Origin: a virus
Direction: 5' to 3' (one strand)
IMG/VR virus record: IMGVR_UViG_3300021197_000620
Location: 1 to 36,383 of that record
DNA: 36,383 bases
The position numbers and the translations under genes were made by a program. This document shows, piece after piece, positions 17,279-24,769 of the stretch (its first letter is position 1; every line of letters starts with the position of its first letter). The notes beneath the pieces are model-generated. The model did no database searches. It saw nothing but the letters and a program-made list of their open reading frames with translations, and was not told where the DNA came from.

Positions 17279-17859
17279 AAGGACTGGGTATTTTAGTATT
17301 GGTAATCTTAGCTTTATGCTTAGAAAATGCTATTGCAGATGTTACGTCATCTGGAGCTACAACCAATACACAATCAGCTACTGGAACTTCAGGCTCAAAT
17401 ACGGCTATTACTGGAGGTTACGAATCTAGCACTACTTATCAGTCAGGTAGCTCAAACACAAGCAACACTACCAACAGTACCAATAACAACAGTAATACTA
17501 AGACTGCTGTAAACCCCTCTAATGCCCCTGCTATGAGTGTTTATGGTCAAGATAGTTGTGTTATACCATTAGCAGCAGGAATTACTGTAATCGGTTTCTC
17601 AGGCACGTTTGGAAGCTATTATGTAGACCCTAACTGTGAAAGAAGAAAGTCTGTATCAGTATTAGCTAAATTAGGTATGAAAGTCGCAGCAATATCTTTA
17701 ATGTGCCAAGATGAAAATGTATGGGAAGCTATGATGATGGCAGGAACACCTTGTCCTATAGATGGATTGATTGGTGAGAAAGCTAAAGCAAGATGGATTG
17801 AAAAAAGAAAGGGAGAACTGAGAGGTACTAGTAAACCTAGTATGACTTGGAATGATTAG
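17263..17859 (+). CDS. Secreted Cys-containing phage protein
   Basis: The ATG at 17263 has AGGA seven bases upstream and is preferred over 17257. The 198-residue product has a signal peptide (about residues 1-26: basic SKVLK, a GILVLVILALCL core, cleavage plausible after ENAIA), a Ser/Thr/Asn-rich low-complexity linker (about 27-95), and a compact C-terminal domain with cysteines in DSCVIPLAAG, DPNCERRKS, SLMCQDE and TPCPIDGLIGEKA. This C-terminal block recurs in exported proteins of aquatic phages (recalled). Four cysteines could form disulfides in the periplasm. Role unknown: lysis, exclusion or virion-associated are all possible. Confidence 0.65.
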   Translation: MSKVLKGLGILVLVILALCLENAIADVTSSGATTNTQSATGTSGSNTAITGGYESSTTYQSGSSNTSNTTNSTNNNSNTKTAVNPSNAPAMSVYGQDSCVIPLAAGITVIGFSGTFGSYYVDPNCERRKSVSVLAKLGMKVAAISLMCQDENVWEAMMMAGTPCPIDGLIGEKAKARWIEKRKGELRGTSKPSMTWND

Positions 17860-17977
17860 AGCAATACTATTGTCGTTAATGTTAACCAGTTGTGCTACAC
17901 AAGGCACAGTTACATTAGGAGAGATGAAAGTATATGGTTCTAATGAGAATTGGATTTACGAGCCTATAAAAGAATGA
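17852..17977 (+). CDS. 41-residue lipoprotein, outer-spanin-like candidate
   Basis: An ATG at 17852 opens a 41-codon frame whose product starts MIRAILLSLMLTSCATQ: a one-Arg n-region, a short hydrophobic core and a perfect lipobox LTSC with Cys at residue 14, giving a mature lipoprotein of 28 residues. It overlaps the upstream stop by 8 bases and its own stop by an ATGA with the next gene, so both flanks are coupled. Tiny lipoproteins in membrane-gene clusters are often outer-membrane spanin subunits (Rz1-like), but this one is not proline-rich, so that remains a guess. Confidence 0.65.
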   Translation: MIRAILLSLMLTSCATQGTVTLGEMKVYGSNENWIYEPIKE

Positions 17978-19545
17978 GATATCTAATATTACTATTTCCT
18001 TTAACTTTGTTTGCAGAAACTACTGGTAACTTATTACCTCAACAATTCTTTAATAACAATCAAGGACATGGTGGTTGGAATTGTAATGACCCCTCACACA
18101 ATCACGGCAATAGTATAGTTGCTGGTGTTCATGGAGATTTTATAGAGAATACAGTTACACTAGGAGATACACTTAATCAGTCAGAAATGAATGGTGGTTG
18201 GACTTCAACGCTTGGTGCTGACATGTGGGGTTGGAATCAATACGACCAACAAATTAAAATGACTCAAACTATAACTGGTGCAGATGGTACAGTTACTACA
18301 CAAATAAGAGATGTAGCTATTCCTGGTTGTAGTGGATATAACTGTGGAAGTTATTCAACTTATACAGATAGTTATACACAGGGTATAAATAGTCAGAATG
18401 ATTATACAATTAAAGCTAGATTTGACTTTAGCGAATCATCTCAGTCTACCTCTCATAGAGCAGTAGATTTAAAGAACCCTACGTTAACAATAGAGTATAG
18501 TGTTTTAGATATAACTCAGATAAATAATTTAAAAACAGTTAATGAATCAGTGTATAATGCAGTAGAAGATATAGACTTATACGAGTATATACCTGAACAA
18601 GAATTTAGATTTGAAATTACAGAACAACCTATTATAGAAATGTCTATGGTAGAAGAATTTAACTTTGAGCCACAAGCTATTGAAGAATTAAATGCTGGGG
18701 TTGTTGATGTATTTCAGGAGATAGGATATGACAATCAAACGACCTTCGAAGAAGTCGCAACAGAAATCAAAGTCGAAGAAGTCTTTGTTGAAAGACCAAG
18801 AGAAAGTTTTAACGAAACAGAAGAAATATTCCAAACCTCAGACTTTATCGGAGAGCCTGAAGGAGAACCCATTAAGGAGATTATCTCAGAGCCTAGCTCA
18901 AGCTTATCATCTAGGCCAAGAGAAAACGAAGAAAGTATTGCCGAAGAAATTACAACAGAAGCTCCAGTCAGAGAAGCTACCCCTGAAGCTGTGGAACAAA
19001 CTGAAACTGTTAATACAACACCTGAAGAAGAAACTACAGTTGTTGCTGAAGAAGTAGATGAAGTTATCGGAGAAGGAGAAACAGGAGGAAGTGAATCTGG
19101 AGATGGAGGAACTGAAACTGTTGTTGCAAGAGAAGATGCCCTCGAAAGCAGAGATACAGAGGTGGAAGAAAGCAGGAATGAAGGAAGCCCTAGAGTCAAT
19201 ACTCAAGCTATTACAGTAGAATCTATAGAAAAAAAGGTCAATGAAACCCTTAAACGAGTAGACCAAAGACTAATGGCTACATCATTAATAATTGCAAAAG
19301 CTATGGAAAGTAATATTTCGCTAGACAATTACGGACAAACCAACAATAATATATTTAATAATCAATTATTTATTGATGGAGGTAGTTATGATGAGCAAAC
19401 ACAATACATTGATTTGCGAAATATATATGCTGAGAATCAAACTGCATATAACGACCCTATGGCAAAAAGCCAAAAGATTCTTCAGGAATCTATAGATAAC
19501 AGAATACGAACAGAAGAACATCTAAGGAGGATTCGTGGATTTTAA
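17974..19545 (+). CDS. Large secreted acidic protein
   Basis: The ATG at 17974 (ATGA overlap with the lipoprotein) directly yields a signal peptide, MRYLILLFPLTLFAETTG, so it is preferred over the upstream in-frame start at 17950. The 523-residue protein has a beta-rich N-terminal domain (about 18-175; Trp and Gly rich, GGWNCNDPSHNHG, with cysteine pair PGCSGYNC), a very acidic Glu/Thr/Val low-complexity region (about 195-395) and a helical C-terminal segment (about 400-523, VNETLKRVDQRLMATSLI). The first domain resembles a carbohydrate-binding beta sandwich in style only. Probably periplasmic or surface-exposed. Function unknown. Confidence 0.65.
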   Translation: MRYLILLFPLTLFAETTGNLLPQQFFNNNQGHGGWNCNDPSHNHGNSIVAGVHGDFIENTVTLGDTLNQSEMNGGWTSTLGADMWGWNQYDQQIKMTQTITGADGTVTTQIRDVAIPGCSGYNCGSYSTYTDSYTQGINSQNDYTIKARFDFSESSQSTSHRAVDLKNPTLTIEYSVLDITQINNLKTVNESVYNAVEDIDLYEYIPEQEFRFEITEQPIIEMSMVEEFNFEPQAIEELNAGVVDVFQEIGYDNQTTFEEVATEIKVEEVFVERPRESFNETEEIFQTSDFIGEPEGEPIKEIISEPSSSLSSRPRENEESIAEEITTEAPVREATPEAVEQTETVNTTPEEETTVVAEEVDEVIGEGETGGSESGDGGTETVVAREDALESRDTEVEESRNEGSPRVNTQAITVESIEKKVNETLKRVDQRLMATSLIIAKAMESNISLDNYGQTNNNIFNNQLFIDGGSYDEQTQYIDLRNIYAENQTAYNDPMAKSQKILQESIDNRIRTEEHLRRIRGF

Positions 19546-19771
19546 AGATATAAAAACATGGGGAGTTTTACTCTCAATTACAATAGCTATCGGTGGTGGT
19601 TTTTCTAAGTTTGGAGAAATCTCAAATCGTTTAGCTGTCCTTGAAAAGAAATCAGCTCCTGATGTTAAACCTATTGTAGCAGACATTGCTATTAACAAAG
19701 CTGAGATAGCAGTATTAAATGCTAAAGTTAATGAGATGAAAGCTCGTAGCGATAATCCTTTATCACAATGA
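19535..19771 (+). CDS. Membrane-anchored coiled-coil protein, inner-spanin-like candidate
   Basis: A GTG at 19535 lies four bases after a perfect AAGGAGG (19524-19530). The 78-residue product has one N-terminal hydrophobic segment (WGVLLSITIAIGGGFSKF, about 9-26) followed by a heptad-like helix (ISNRLAVLEKK; then IAINKAEIAVLNAKVNEMKA). A single N-terminal anchor plus periplasmic coiled coil is the architecture of inner-membrane spanins and of some small holin-associated proteins. It overlaps the preceding stop by 11 bases and the following gene by an ATGA. Confidence 0.6.
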   Translation: MDFKDIKTWGVLLSITIAIGGGFSKFGEISNRLAVLEKKSAPDVKPIVADIAINKAEIAVLNAKVNEMKARSDNPLSQ

Positions 19772-19953
19772 TACAAGAAGCACTACTATTGGCTTTGCTA
19801 ATAGGAGTTGTTATTACTGTTAAACCTGAATTTTTTAATTGGTTTTTTTATAAAATAAAAACCAAATATTTGAAGCCTGAAGTTAGCATCTTTGAGCTTC
19901 TAACTATAGTGTTAATTGTTTTAATTTGTATAAAATTATTAACCTGGAGTTAG
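19768..19953 (+). CDS. Small two-helix membrane protein, holin-like
   Basis: A 61-residue, strongly hydrophobic protein with two membrane helices (about 5-18 and 40-59, FELLTIVLIVLICIKLLTW) joined by a basic loop (FFYKIKTKYLK). Size and layout suit a small holin or antiholin. The start forms an ATGA with the preceding gene. Two candidates for holin exist in this cluster (this and 16594), so the assignment cannot be settled from sequence. Confidence 0.6.
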   Translation: MIQEALLLALLIGVVITVKPEFFNWFFYKIKTKYLKPEVSIFELLTIVLIVLICIKLLTWS

Positions 19954-19955
19954 TT

Positions 19956-20171
19956 ATGAGTATGAATATTCCTTTCACAAAACGTGAAATGAAAATCATA
20001 AAAGCTATCAAGTCTATTGATAATCAAGCGTTGTTTAGAATCAAAGGGAAACTCGAAACTAGACAAGACTACCTTTATGGTGGTATAACATGGGATAGTG
20101 AATATATTCCTATACCATGGGAACATGTGCTTGAGAAGATAGATGAAGAAAAAGAAGATAGACAATATTAA
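19956..20171 (+). CDS. Small soluble protein of unknown function
   Basis: The ATG at 19956 follows TGGAG at 19945-19949 and is preferred to an upstream in-frame ATG at 19926, which would lie inside the previous gene. The 71-residue product is basic at the N-terminus (FTKREMKIIKAIKSI) and acidic at the C-terminus (EKIDEEKEDRQY), with a Trp/Tyr-rich middle (YGGITWDSEYIPIPWEHVL). It overlaps the next gene by 29 bases. I do not recognise it. Confidence 0.55.
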   Translation: MSMNIPFTKREMKIIKAIKSIDNQALFRIKGKLETRQDYLYGGITWDSEYIPIPWEHVLEKIDEEKEDRQY

Positions 20172-20376
20172 CCACCCTAGTCATTATACTAAGGGAGTTG
20201 AAACAATCGAGTACATTCGTTCTTGGGATATGGATTATGTTCGTGGAAATATAATTAAATACGTTACTCGTTTTCCATATAAGGGTACTCCTGTCCAAGA
20301 TTTAGAAAAAGCTAAATGGTATTTAGAATATCTTTTAAAAGAAACAAAGGAGAAAATGAATGCCGAGCAAGAATAG
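20143..20376 (+). CDS. DUF3310-family protein
   Basis: The 77-residue protein contains the family signature NHPSHYTKGVETIEYI followed by DYVRGNIIKYVTRFPYKG and DLEKAKWYLEYLL. Members are widespread in phages and are often labelled nucleotide kinase without proof; they are single small helical domains with conserved His, Tyr, Glu and Lys. The start lies within the preceding gene and the stop within the next, giving strong coupling. Its place next to a metallophosphoesterase suggests a nucleotide- or nucleic-acid-related task. Confidence 0.85.
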   Translation: MKKKKIDNINHPSHYTKGVETIEYIRSWDMDYVRGNIIKYVTRFPYKGTPVQDLEKAKWYLEYLLKETKEKMNAEQE

Positions 20377-21388
20377 GTCATCAATATCTAAAGCATTTGC
20401 ACACGACATAATTAGAGCCTGGAATCTACCAGGAATGAAAAAACAAAAAGATGTTTTTACTTATTTAGGTAAATCTACAGACTCAGCTACTATGACTTTT
20501 TATAGACAACAAGCTGAAGAAATGACAGGTGTAGAACTTAAACCACACGATAATAAATATAATGGCCCAACAAGAACCCACAGAGAACATTTACCCCCTT
20601 TAACTAATCATATTAATATCAGTGATACCATTCCTTATACAATGTTAGTATTTTCAGATGCTCATTTTGAAGGACATGAAACAGCATCTTATCAGGTAAT
20701 GCTTAAAGTGTTACAAGACTTAGTTAAAACTAGACAACTTAAATGTGTAATCGCTAATGGAGATATTATGGATTTATCTATTCTATCTACTTTTGCTAAA
20801 TATACTTTAGAGATAACGCCTAGAGAAAGAACTGTCCAACAAGAAATATTAGACAGTCAAGGTCAACTAAATAAAATTCAAAAAATTATTAATAGTGCTA
20901 AATATCCTATTAAACAAGTAGCTACTTTTGGTAATCATGAAACTAGATTATCTAAATTTGTATCTAACTGGGGAAGACAGTTTGAAGACTTTGAAGGATT
21001 TAAAATGCAAAACATATTTCCTGATTGGGATTGGGCTATGAGTCATTTAATAGATGATACTGTAATGATTAAACATAGAATGAGAGGTGGTATACATACT
21101 GCTTATCAAAACTCTATGAGAGCAGGACTAAACATAGTAACAGGACATACTCACCAATTAAACCAAAGAACATTCAATACTTATTCCACAACAACTATGG
21201 CAGTACAGACTGGTCATCTATCAGAAGACTATCACCCTTACTTAGAAGACAACGTAGCTAATGATTGGAATAATGGATTTGCTGTAATAACAGTAGACCC
21301 TGTAGAAAAAACTATACACCCTGAACTTGTGCAAGTTAATAACTTATTTAGAACAGCATACTTCAGAGGTAAAAAATATAAAGTCTAA
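20360..21388 (+). CDS. Calcineurin-like metallophosphoesterase
   Basis: The 342-residue protein carries the full two-metal set: SDAH (Asp100, His102), NGD (Asp135), GNHE (Asn192, His193), His239/His246, and GHTH (His263, His265). The first 90 residues form a separate domain with SKAFAHDIIRAWN and a helix-turn-helix-like region (FTYLGKSTDSATMTFYRQQ). Such phage enzymes hydrolyse phosphodiesters; proposed roles include DNA processing or nucleotide turnover. The start has AAGGAGAA upstream and overlaps the DUF3310 gene by 17 bases. Confidence 0.85.
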   Translation: MPSKNRSSISKAFAHDIIRAWNLPGMKKQKDVFTYLGKSTDSATMTFYRQQAEEMTGVELKPHDNKYNGPTRTHREHLPPLTNHINISDTIPYTMLVFSDAHFEGHETASYQVMLKVLQDLVKTRQLKCVIANGDIMDLSILSTFAKYTLEITPRERTVQQEILDSQGQLNKIQKIINSAKYPIKQVATFGNHETRLSKFVSNWGRQFEDFEGFKMQNIFPDWDWAMSHLIDDTVMIKHRMRGGIHTAYQNSMRAGLNIVTGHTHQLNQRTFNTYSTTTMAVQTGHLSEDYHPYLEDNVANDWNNGFAVITVDPVEKTIHPELVQVNNLFRTAYFRGKKYKV

Positions 21389-21389
21389 C

Positions 21390-21698
21390 ATGAATATAAA
21401 AATTACACTTATACACTGGGAAGATGCTATTAGCCCTACTTCAGGGTGGACAGATATAAATGAGGTATCAACTAATTTAGCAAAATGTATTTCTGTTGGA
21501 TTTGTAATAGAAGAAAACAAAAAAACAATCACAGTCGTATCTCATATTACAGGAGATGATGATGGTACTGATGTTGATGGTTCATTAGTTTTAGATAAAA
21601 CATGGATTAAACGTAGAGAAGATTTAACAATACCTTATACCCCTGATTGTGATGTGTCAAAGCTAATTCAATCTTGGTTGGAGAAAAAAAATGCCTAA
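21390..21698 (+). CDS. Small protein of unknown function
   Basis: The ATG at 21390 is two bases after the phosphoesterase stop and is preferred to an upstream in-frame ATG at 21327 that would overlap it by 62 bases. The 102-residue product has HWEDAISPTSGWTDINEV near the start, central beta strands with an acidic DDDGTDVDG loop, and a closing helix (SKLIQSWLEKK). WEDA…SGW… pattern occurs in small phage proteins that I recall without known function. It overlaps terS by 8 bases. Confidence 0.6.
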   Translation: MNIKITLIHWEDAISPTSGWTDINEVSTNLAKCISVGFVIEENKKTITVVSHITGDDDGTDVDGSLVLDKTWIKRREDLTIPYTPDCDVSKLIQSWLEKKNA

Positions 21699-22191
21699 AA
21701 AAATAGATAAAGAAAAAGAACAAGCATTCATAGAATACTTTACAGAAGGTGATTCGGCAGGAAATGCAACAAAATCAGCTATAAAAGCGGGTTGGTCAAA
21801 AGATAAATCGCCAAGACAAATGGGCGCTTATCTTAAAAATAAATATAAGCAAGAAATTAGAGATAAGAATGAAGAAAGAATCTCAGGCACATCAGGCATG
21901 GCTATATCTGTCCTACAAGATTTATTATTAAACTCAGAACAAGACACTGTTAAACTTAATACAGCTAAATTATTACTTGAGCTTGGAAATTTCTCTAGCC
22001 AGACAATTAATTTAAACGTAGACAACTCAAAACAAAAATCTGATGAAGAATTGATAGTCGAATTAAACACTTTAATGCAAACTATTCCTAATTTTGCACC
22101 AAAAATAAAAGGATATGCAGAAATGAAAGAAGAACCAGAAGTAATTGATTCTAACGAGCAAATTGATAGCGAAAAGCGTGTTGTAAATTAG
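21691..22191 (+). CDS. Terminase small subunit
   Basis: The 166-residue protein starts with a basic helical DNA-binding domain (about residues 10-55): FIEYFTEGDSAGNATKSAIK, then AGWSKDKSPRQMGAYLKN, the usual order for phage TerS (the AxxxA…GYS.…A..G..LL pattern). A central helical oligomerisation part (SVLQDLLLNSEQDTVKLNTAKLLLE, cited as two pieces: SVLQDLLL and LNTAKLLLELG) and an acidic tail follow. TerS recognises the packaging site and feeds TerL. It lies about ten kilobases away from terL, at the far end of the late region, which is unusual. Confidence 0.8.
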   Translation: MPKKIDKEKEQAFIEYFTEGDSAGNATKSAIKAGWSKDKSPRQMGAYLKNKYKQEIRDKNEERISGTSGMAISVLQDLLLNSEQDTVKLNTAKLLLELGNFSSQTINLNVDNSKQKSDEELIVELNTLMQTIPNFAPKIKGYAEMKEEPEVIDSNEQIDSEKRVVN

Positions 22192-22257
22192 TCATGACTG
22201 GTTGCCTATGGACAGGCATAAAAACGCCTTCTAGGGGTACGTATGGAAGCCGATTTC
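22192..22257. terminator. Convergent junction with weak hairpins
   Basis: This 66-base gap separates the end of the rightward late region from the end of the leftward operon. AGGC at 22214-22217 can pair with GCCT at 22226-22229, and CGATT with AATCG near 22251-22266 at the edge of the leftward gene. Neither has a T-tract. Bidirectional termination is expected at such a junction, but the sequence support is weak. Confidence 0.25.
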
Positions 22258-22467
22258 TTACCAATCGTACTTAGAATCGTGATATAAGCCCTTTTCAGGC
22301 TTTTTCTGTAATTTTCTAACCTTGACTTCAGATTCTTTAAAAGAAACTGTTTCTGGTAATCTTTCAGACTCAGCAATTACTTTCTTTATTGCATCTTTTT
22401 CATCTGTTGCTTTAGTGCAACCACTGAAGACGACTGTACAGCGATACAAATAGTAATTCTGTTTCAT
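22258..22467 (-). CDS. Small DpnD/PcfM-style protein
   Basis: A 69-residue charged protein with a strand (YLYRCTVVFSGC), then TDEKDAIKKVIAESE, a strand-helix layout also seen in two other small genes here (27848 and 31531) and in the DpnD/PcfM-like family. The C-terminus is basic (VRKLQKKPEKG). It is the last gene of the leftward operon and overlaps the Q-like gene by four bases (ATGA). Function unknown. Confidence 0.55.
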   Translation of the reverse strand: MKQNYYLYRCTVVFSGCTKATDEKDAIKKVIAESERLPETVSFKESEVKVRKLQKKPEKGLYHDSKYDW

Positions 22468-22973
22468 GTATCACCGATTTTTTCTAACGCAGATTGCTCT
22501 ACATCTATTAAATGATTCATTAATTCTTTATAATCTTTCTTAATCTTCATATACACTCCTTTTTTTAATCCCATAATAGCCGACCTTGAAAAGTCCGACC
22601 ACACAAATATCCCATTATGACAATGTAGACACTTATCTACACTATCGTTAAAAACAAGTTGCCCTGTACCATTACAAAAGAAACAAGTAGTATCAGTAAA
22701 TAATTCTATAACCCCTGTATAAGCTATTTTCTTAGCAACTTTTTCATCTTGTGTTTTGATAAAAGACTCAGCATAGGTAACTAAATCATATCTTGCTATC
22801 TCATCTTCTAAATACTTACTCATTAAAAGATTAAGTTCAACCTTATCAAGGTTAGCATAAGCTAGTATTGTAGATACTTCTTGAGGTGTTATAGTATCAT
22901 GCGACTTACCACTACCAATACTTCCCATATCTAATGACTTTGGTAATAAAACAGTTAGTAAATCCAATCTCAT
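22464..22973 (-). CDS. Q-like zinc-finger protein, antiterminator candidate
   Basis: The ATG at 22973 has GGAG eight bases upstream; the longer frame would need a TTG at 22985. In the 169-residue product, CFFCNGTG (Cys97, Cys100) and CLHC (Cys115, Cys118) form a DnaJ-like zinc knuckle, followed by FSRSAIMGLKKGVYMKIKKD and a helix with LMNHLIDVEQSAL. This finger plus downstream helix arrangement resembles phage 21/lambda Q-type antiterminators, which load RNA polymerase at the late promoter. It fits a phage with no RNA polymerase gene, but the family call is tentative. Confidence 0.5.
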   Translation of the reverse strand: MRLDLLTVLLPKSLDMGSIGSGKSHDTITPQEVSTILAYANLDKVELNLLMSKYLEDEIARYDLVTYAESFIKTQDEKVAKKIAYTGVIELFTDTTCFFCNGTGQLVFNDSVDKCLHCHNGIFVWSDFSRSAIMGLKKGVYMKIKKDYKELMNHLIDVEQSALEKIGDT

Positions 22974-23197
22974 TATTTTCTCCAAATTCGATACTGTAAA
23001 GGCTCTCCAGCAATTTTATGTTGTCTAAAAGATAAGGGTATTTTTTTCTCCCAAGCGTGATGTCTTAGTGCATCTACCACATAATAGTCATCTATCAAAA
23101 AACTCTGCCCAGGCTTCATCATATCTAATATATCATAATATTCCTTATATTTACCTCTACGTTTAATTGGTATATTGTCTTCTATCACTACTTTCAT
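22973..23197 (-). CDS. Small DUF7303-like protein
   Basis: The ATG at 23197 forms an ATGA with the upstream gene and has GGAGAAG before it; an in-frame ATG at 23209 is inside that gene. The 74-residue product shows VIEDNIPI near the start, a MMKPGQSFLID block, and SFRQHKIAGEPLQYRIWR at the end. The NIPI … G-SF … R … YRIWR pattern resembles a small phage family (DUF7303-like, recalled) and matches the 28166 gene. Function unknown. Confidence 0.6.
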   Translation of the reverse strand: MKVVIEDNIPIKRRGKYKEYYDILDMMKPGQSFLIDDYYVVDALRHHAWEKKIPLSFRQHKIAGEPLQYRIWRK

Positions 23198-23589
23198 GTT
23201 CTTCTCCATTGTATAAATTTATCAAATGCTATTTCTCTTTTATCAACATCTTTAATTGAAACCTTTTGCAGATGCTTGTGTAGGCTTAGTTTGGGATTTT
23301 TTGTTTTAATCGTTCCATCACCTACCGCCACCTCCAAAGCCTGTTTTAAATTACTTATCACATGATAATGGGGTGAAAAATTTTTAGTTAAGTTTTCCAT
23401 TTCTAAAGTATACTGGTTTTCCTTATCAGTAATTAGTTTAAATAATTTTATATCATTACGATAAAGGCATATTATGTCCACAGTAAAAGAGCTTTTATCA
23501 TTTTTAATTACTTTAACTCCCTCTGATTGTAAACCTTTTATAATTTTACCTAGTCTTATTCCCCATTCCCTTTTATAATCCCAACTCAT
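23194..23589 (-). CDS. Unknown protein of the leftward operon
   Basis: A 131-residue basic protein, mixed strand and helix, with no cysteine motif or membrane segment. It has a perfect GGAGG six bases... upstream (ribosome site GGAGGATTT before ATG) and four-base overlaps with both neighbours, so it is certainly translated within the operon. The C-terminal REIAFDKFIQWRRT is basic and aromatic. I do not recognise the family; position between a Ref-like nuclease and the DUF7303-like gene suggests DNA metabolism or regulation. Confidence 0.6.
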   Translation of the reverse strand: MSWDYKREWGIRLGKIIKGLQSEGVKVIKNDKSSFTVDIICLYRNDIKLFKLITDKENQYTLEMENLTKNFSPHYHVISNLKQALEVAVGDGTIKTKNPKLSLHKHLQKVSIKDVDKREIAFDKFIQWRRT

Positions 23590-23882
23590 AAATCCTCCTT
23601 GGCATTATTAACCTCTTCTAAATACATTTCTAGCAGCTCATTTTGAGTTCCATATTTTTCTTCCCAGACTCTATTTCCTAAATAATGTACACCTTGTGAG
23701 CCTTGATGATGATGGTGGCATAGAGGGATAAAATCTTCTGACTTCATTCCCATACCAGCACCTGTTACATGATGAATACAAGGCTCAGTATAAACCCCAT
23801 ATAAAATTTTGCACAAGATGCACCCGTACTCAACTGCTTCCGCATACCTTCTTCTCATTTCTTTATTTGGTTTCTTAGCCAT
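23586..23882 (-). CDS. Ref-like HNH endonuclease
   Basis: The 98-residue protein carries a zinc-bound HNH fold: CILC (Cys21, Cys24), CIHHVTGAGMGMKSED (Cys35, His37, His38), IPLCHHHHQG (Cys55, His57-59) and GVHYLG, followed by WEEKYGTQNELL. The CIHH…GMG…PLC..HH…G.H…G…YG motif order is that of P1 Ref-type RecA-dependent nucleases (PF16786-like) and related phage enzymes. It would cut DNA during recombination, in keeping with the ERF/exonuclease genes opposite. Confidence 0.8.
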   Translation of the reverse strand: MAKKPNKEMRRRYAEAVEYGCILCKILYGVYTEPCIHHVTGAGMGMKSEDFIPLCHHHHQGSQGVHYLGNRVWEEKYGTQNELLEMYLEEVNNAKEDL

Positions 23883-23884
23883 TG

Positions 23885-24274
23885 TTATTTATAATTCTCC
23901 ATGTTAAATATTTCGCTTATAGGTAATAATACTCCTGTAGATGTATTTTCATCTCCCCCAGGAATTATTTTATTTTTTAAATAATACTTCCTTGCTAGTT
24001 CTTTTGCTATTTTAATCGGTAAGGTTATAGTAAAACACAAGTCTTTTTCTTTATAAAAAGATACAACCCAATGGTCTGAATGAGTAGTAGAGATGCCACT
24101 TTTTTTACCCCTAGATTCAAACTCAATAAACATATTCCCTGTTTTTATCCACTTATCTCTTTCAGCTTTACATTCAGTTTTGCCTGAAGCTAAATCATGA
24201 ATTAACTCTCCATAAAATTTTTCAGACATCTCGCCAAAATCTAAATCATATCTAAAATCATTGTTGTGTTTCAT
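23885..24274 (-). CDS. PD-(D/E)XK-like nuclease candidate
   Basis: The 129-residue protein has Glu34-Cys-Lys36 followed by ERDKWIKTGNMFIEFESRGK and SGISTTHSDHWVVSF. The E-x-K…TGN-x-x-x-E…SGI..T..D.W pattern belongs to a common phage family in which E-x-K is the catalytic half of a PD-(D/E)XK nuclease fold (recalled). An N-terminal Asp (DLDFGEMSEKFY region) could supply the metal ligand. Its start has GGAG nine bases upstream and overlaps the zinc-ribbon gene by 17 bases. Possible resolvase-like role. Confidence 0.55.
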   Translation of the reverse strand: MKHNNDFRYDLDFGEMSEKFYGELIHDLASGKTECKAERDKWIKTGNMFIEFESRGKKSGISTTHSDHWVVSFYKEKDLCFTITLPIKIAKELARKYYLKNKIIPGGDENTSTGVLLPISEIFNMENYK

Positions 24275-24419
24275 TTTTTTTCTCCGTTGGATAATAAACT
24301 TCTACATAAGAACCACAATTAGGGCATGATAAATTTGTTACAATAGAATATTCCTCACTGTCTTCAACATCGTGGTCGCCACCCCAAATTAATTCAGTGT
24401 TACAGTGCCAACAGTTCAC
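24258..24419 (-). CDS. 53-residue zinc-ribbon protein
   Basis: A GTG at 24419, overlapping the upstream stop (GTGA), opens a 53-codon frame encoding MNCWHCNTELIWGGDHD…, with CWHC (Cys3, Cys6) and CPNC (Cys32, Cys35), a two-knuckle zinc ribbon, then VEVYYPTEKK. This short protein type is common in aquatic phages. TTAGG immediately precedes the start. It overlaps the next gene by 17 bases. It likely binds nucleic acid or a protein partner; function unknown. Confidence 0.8.
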   Translation of the reverse strand: MNCWHCNTELIWGGDHDVEDSEEYSIVTNLSCPNCGSYVEVYYPTEKKNETQQ

Positions 24420-24769
24420 CCTAATTCTCCAGTTAGTTTCATTTCACCTCTGATGTTAGCTGACTTAGTTCTAAACAAATTACAAGATTCTTGTATTGTA
24501 CTTATTTCATGCCTTAATTTGAGATACTTTCTTTTCTCGGCCCTAACTAAGTCGATGTATTTAACTACATCTTTATGCACTTCTGCCATAGCTTCTCTAT
24601 CTTTAACAGTTAAACCTTTGTCTTTAGTTTCTAAAAATACAGTAGCTTTAGTAACTTTCATCATTGATTCATAGTATTGATAGCTAGACTCAGCATCCGC
24701 TAACTCAGCGCCCTTCTCTCTCCAATTTATAAGAGCCTTTTCAAGCTCAACATCTCCTAATCTAATCAC
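24416..24769 (-). CDS. Helical protein of the replication operon
   Basis: The 117-residue product is almost all charged helix (LADAESSYQYYESMMKVTKA; VVKYIDLVRAEKRKYLKLRH), a form found in a small phage family encoded among recombination and replication genes. It begins with GTG at 24769 inside the upstream gene, behind GGAGGG at about ten bases. No catalytic residues were identified. It may bridge or bind DNA-processing proteins. Confidence 0.6.
   Translation of the reverse strand: MIRLGDVELEKALINWREKGAELADAESSYQYYESMMKVTKATVFLETKDKGLTVKDREAMAEVHKDVVKYIDLVRAEKRKYLKLRHEISTIQESCNLFRTKSANIRGEMKLTGELG

Noticed and set aside
18735-19199. 154-codon minus-strand frame and a Lys-rich frame on the plus strand
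   Set aside because: Both are shadows of the Glu-rich low-complexity part of the secreted protein at 17974.
23586-23882. Homing endonuclease as explanation of the HNH gene
   Set aside because: It is coupled by overlaps within the operon and matches Ref-like recombination nucleases, not a free-standing intruder between conserved genes.
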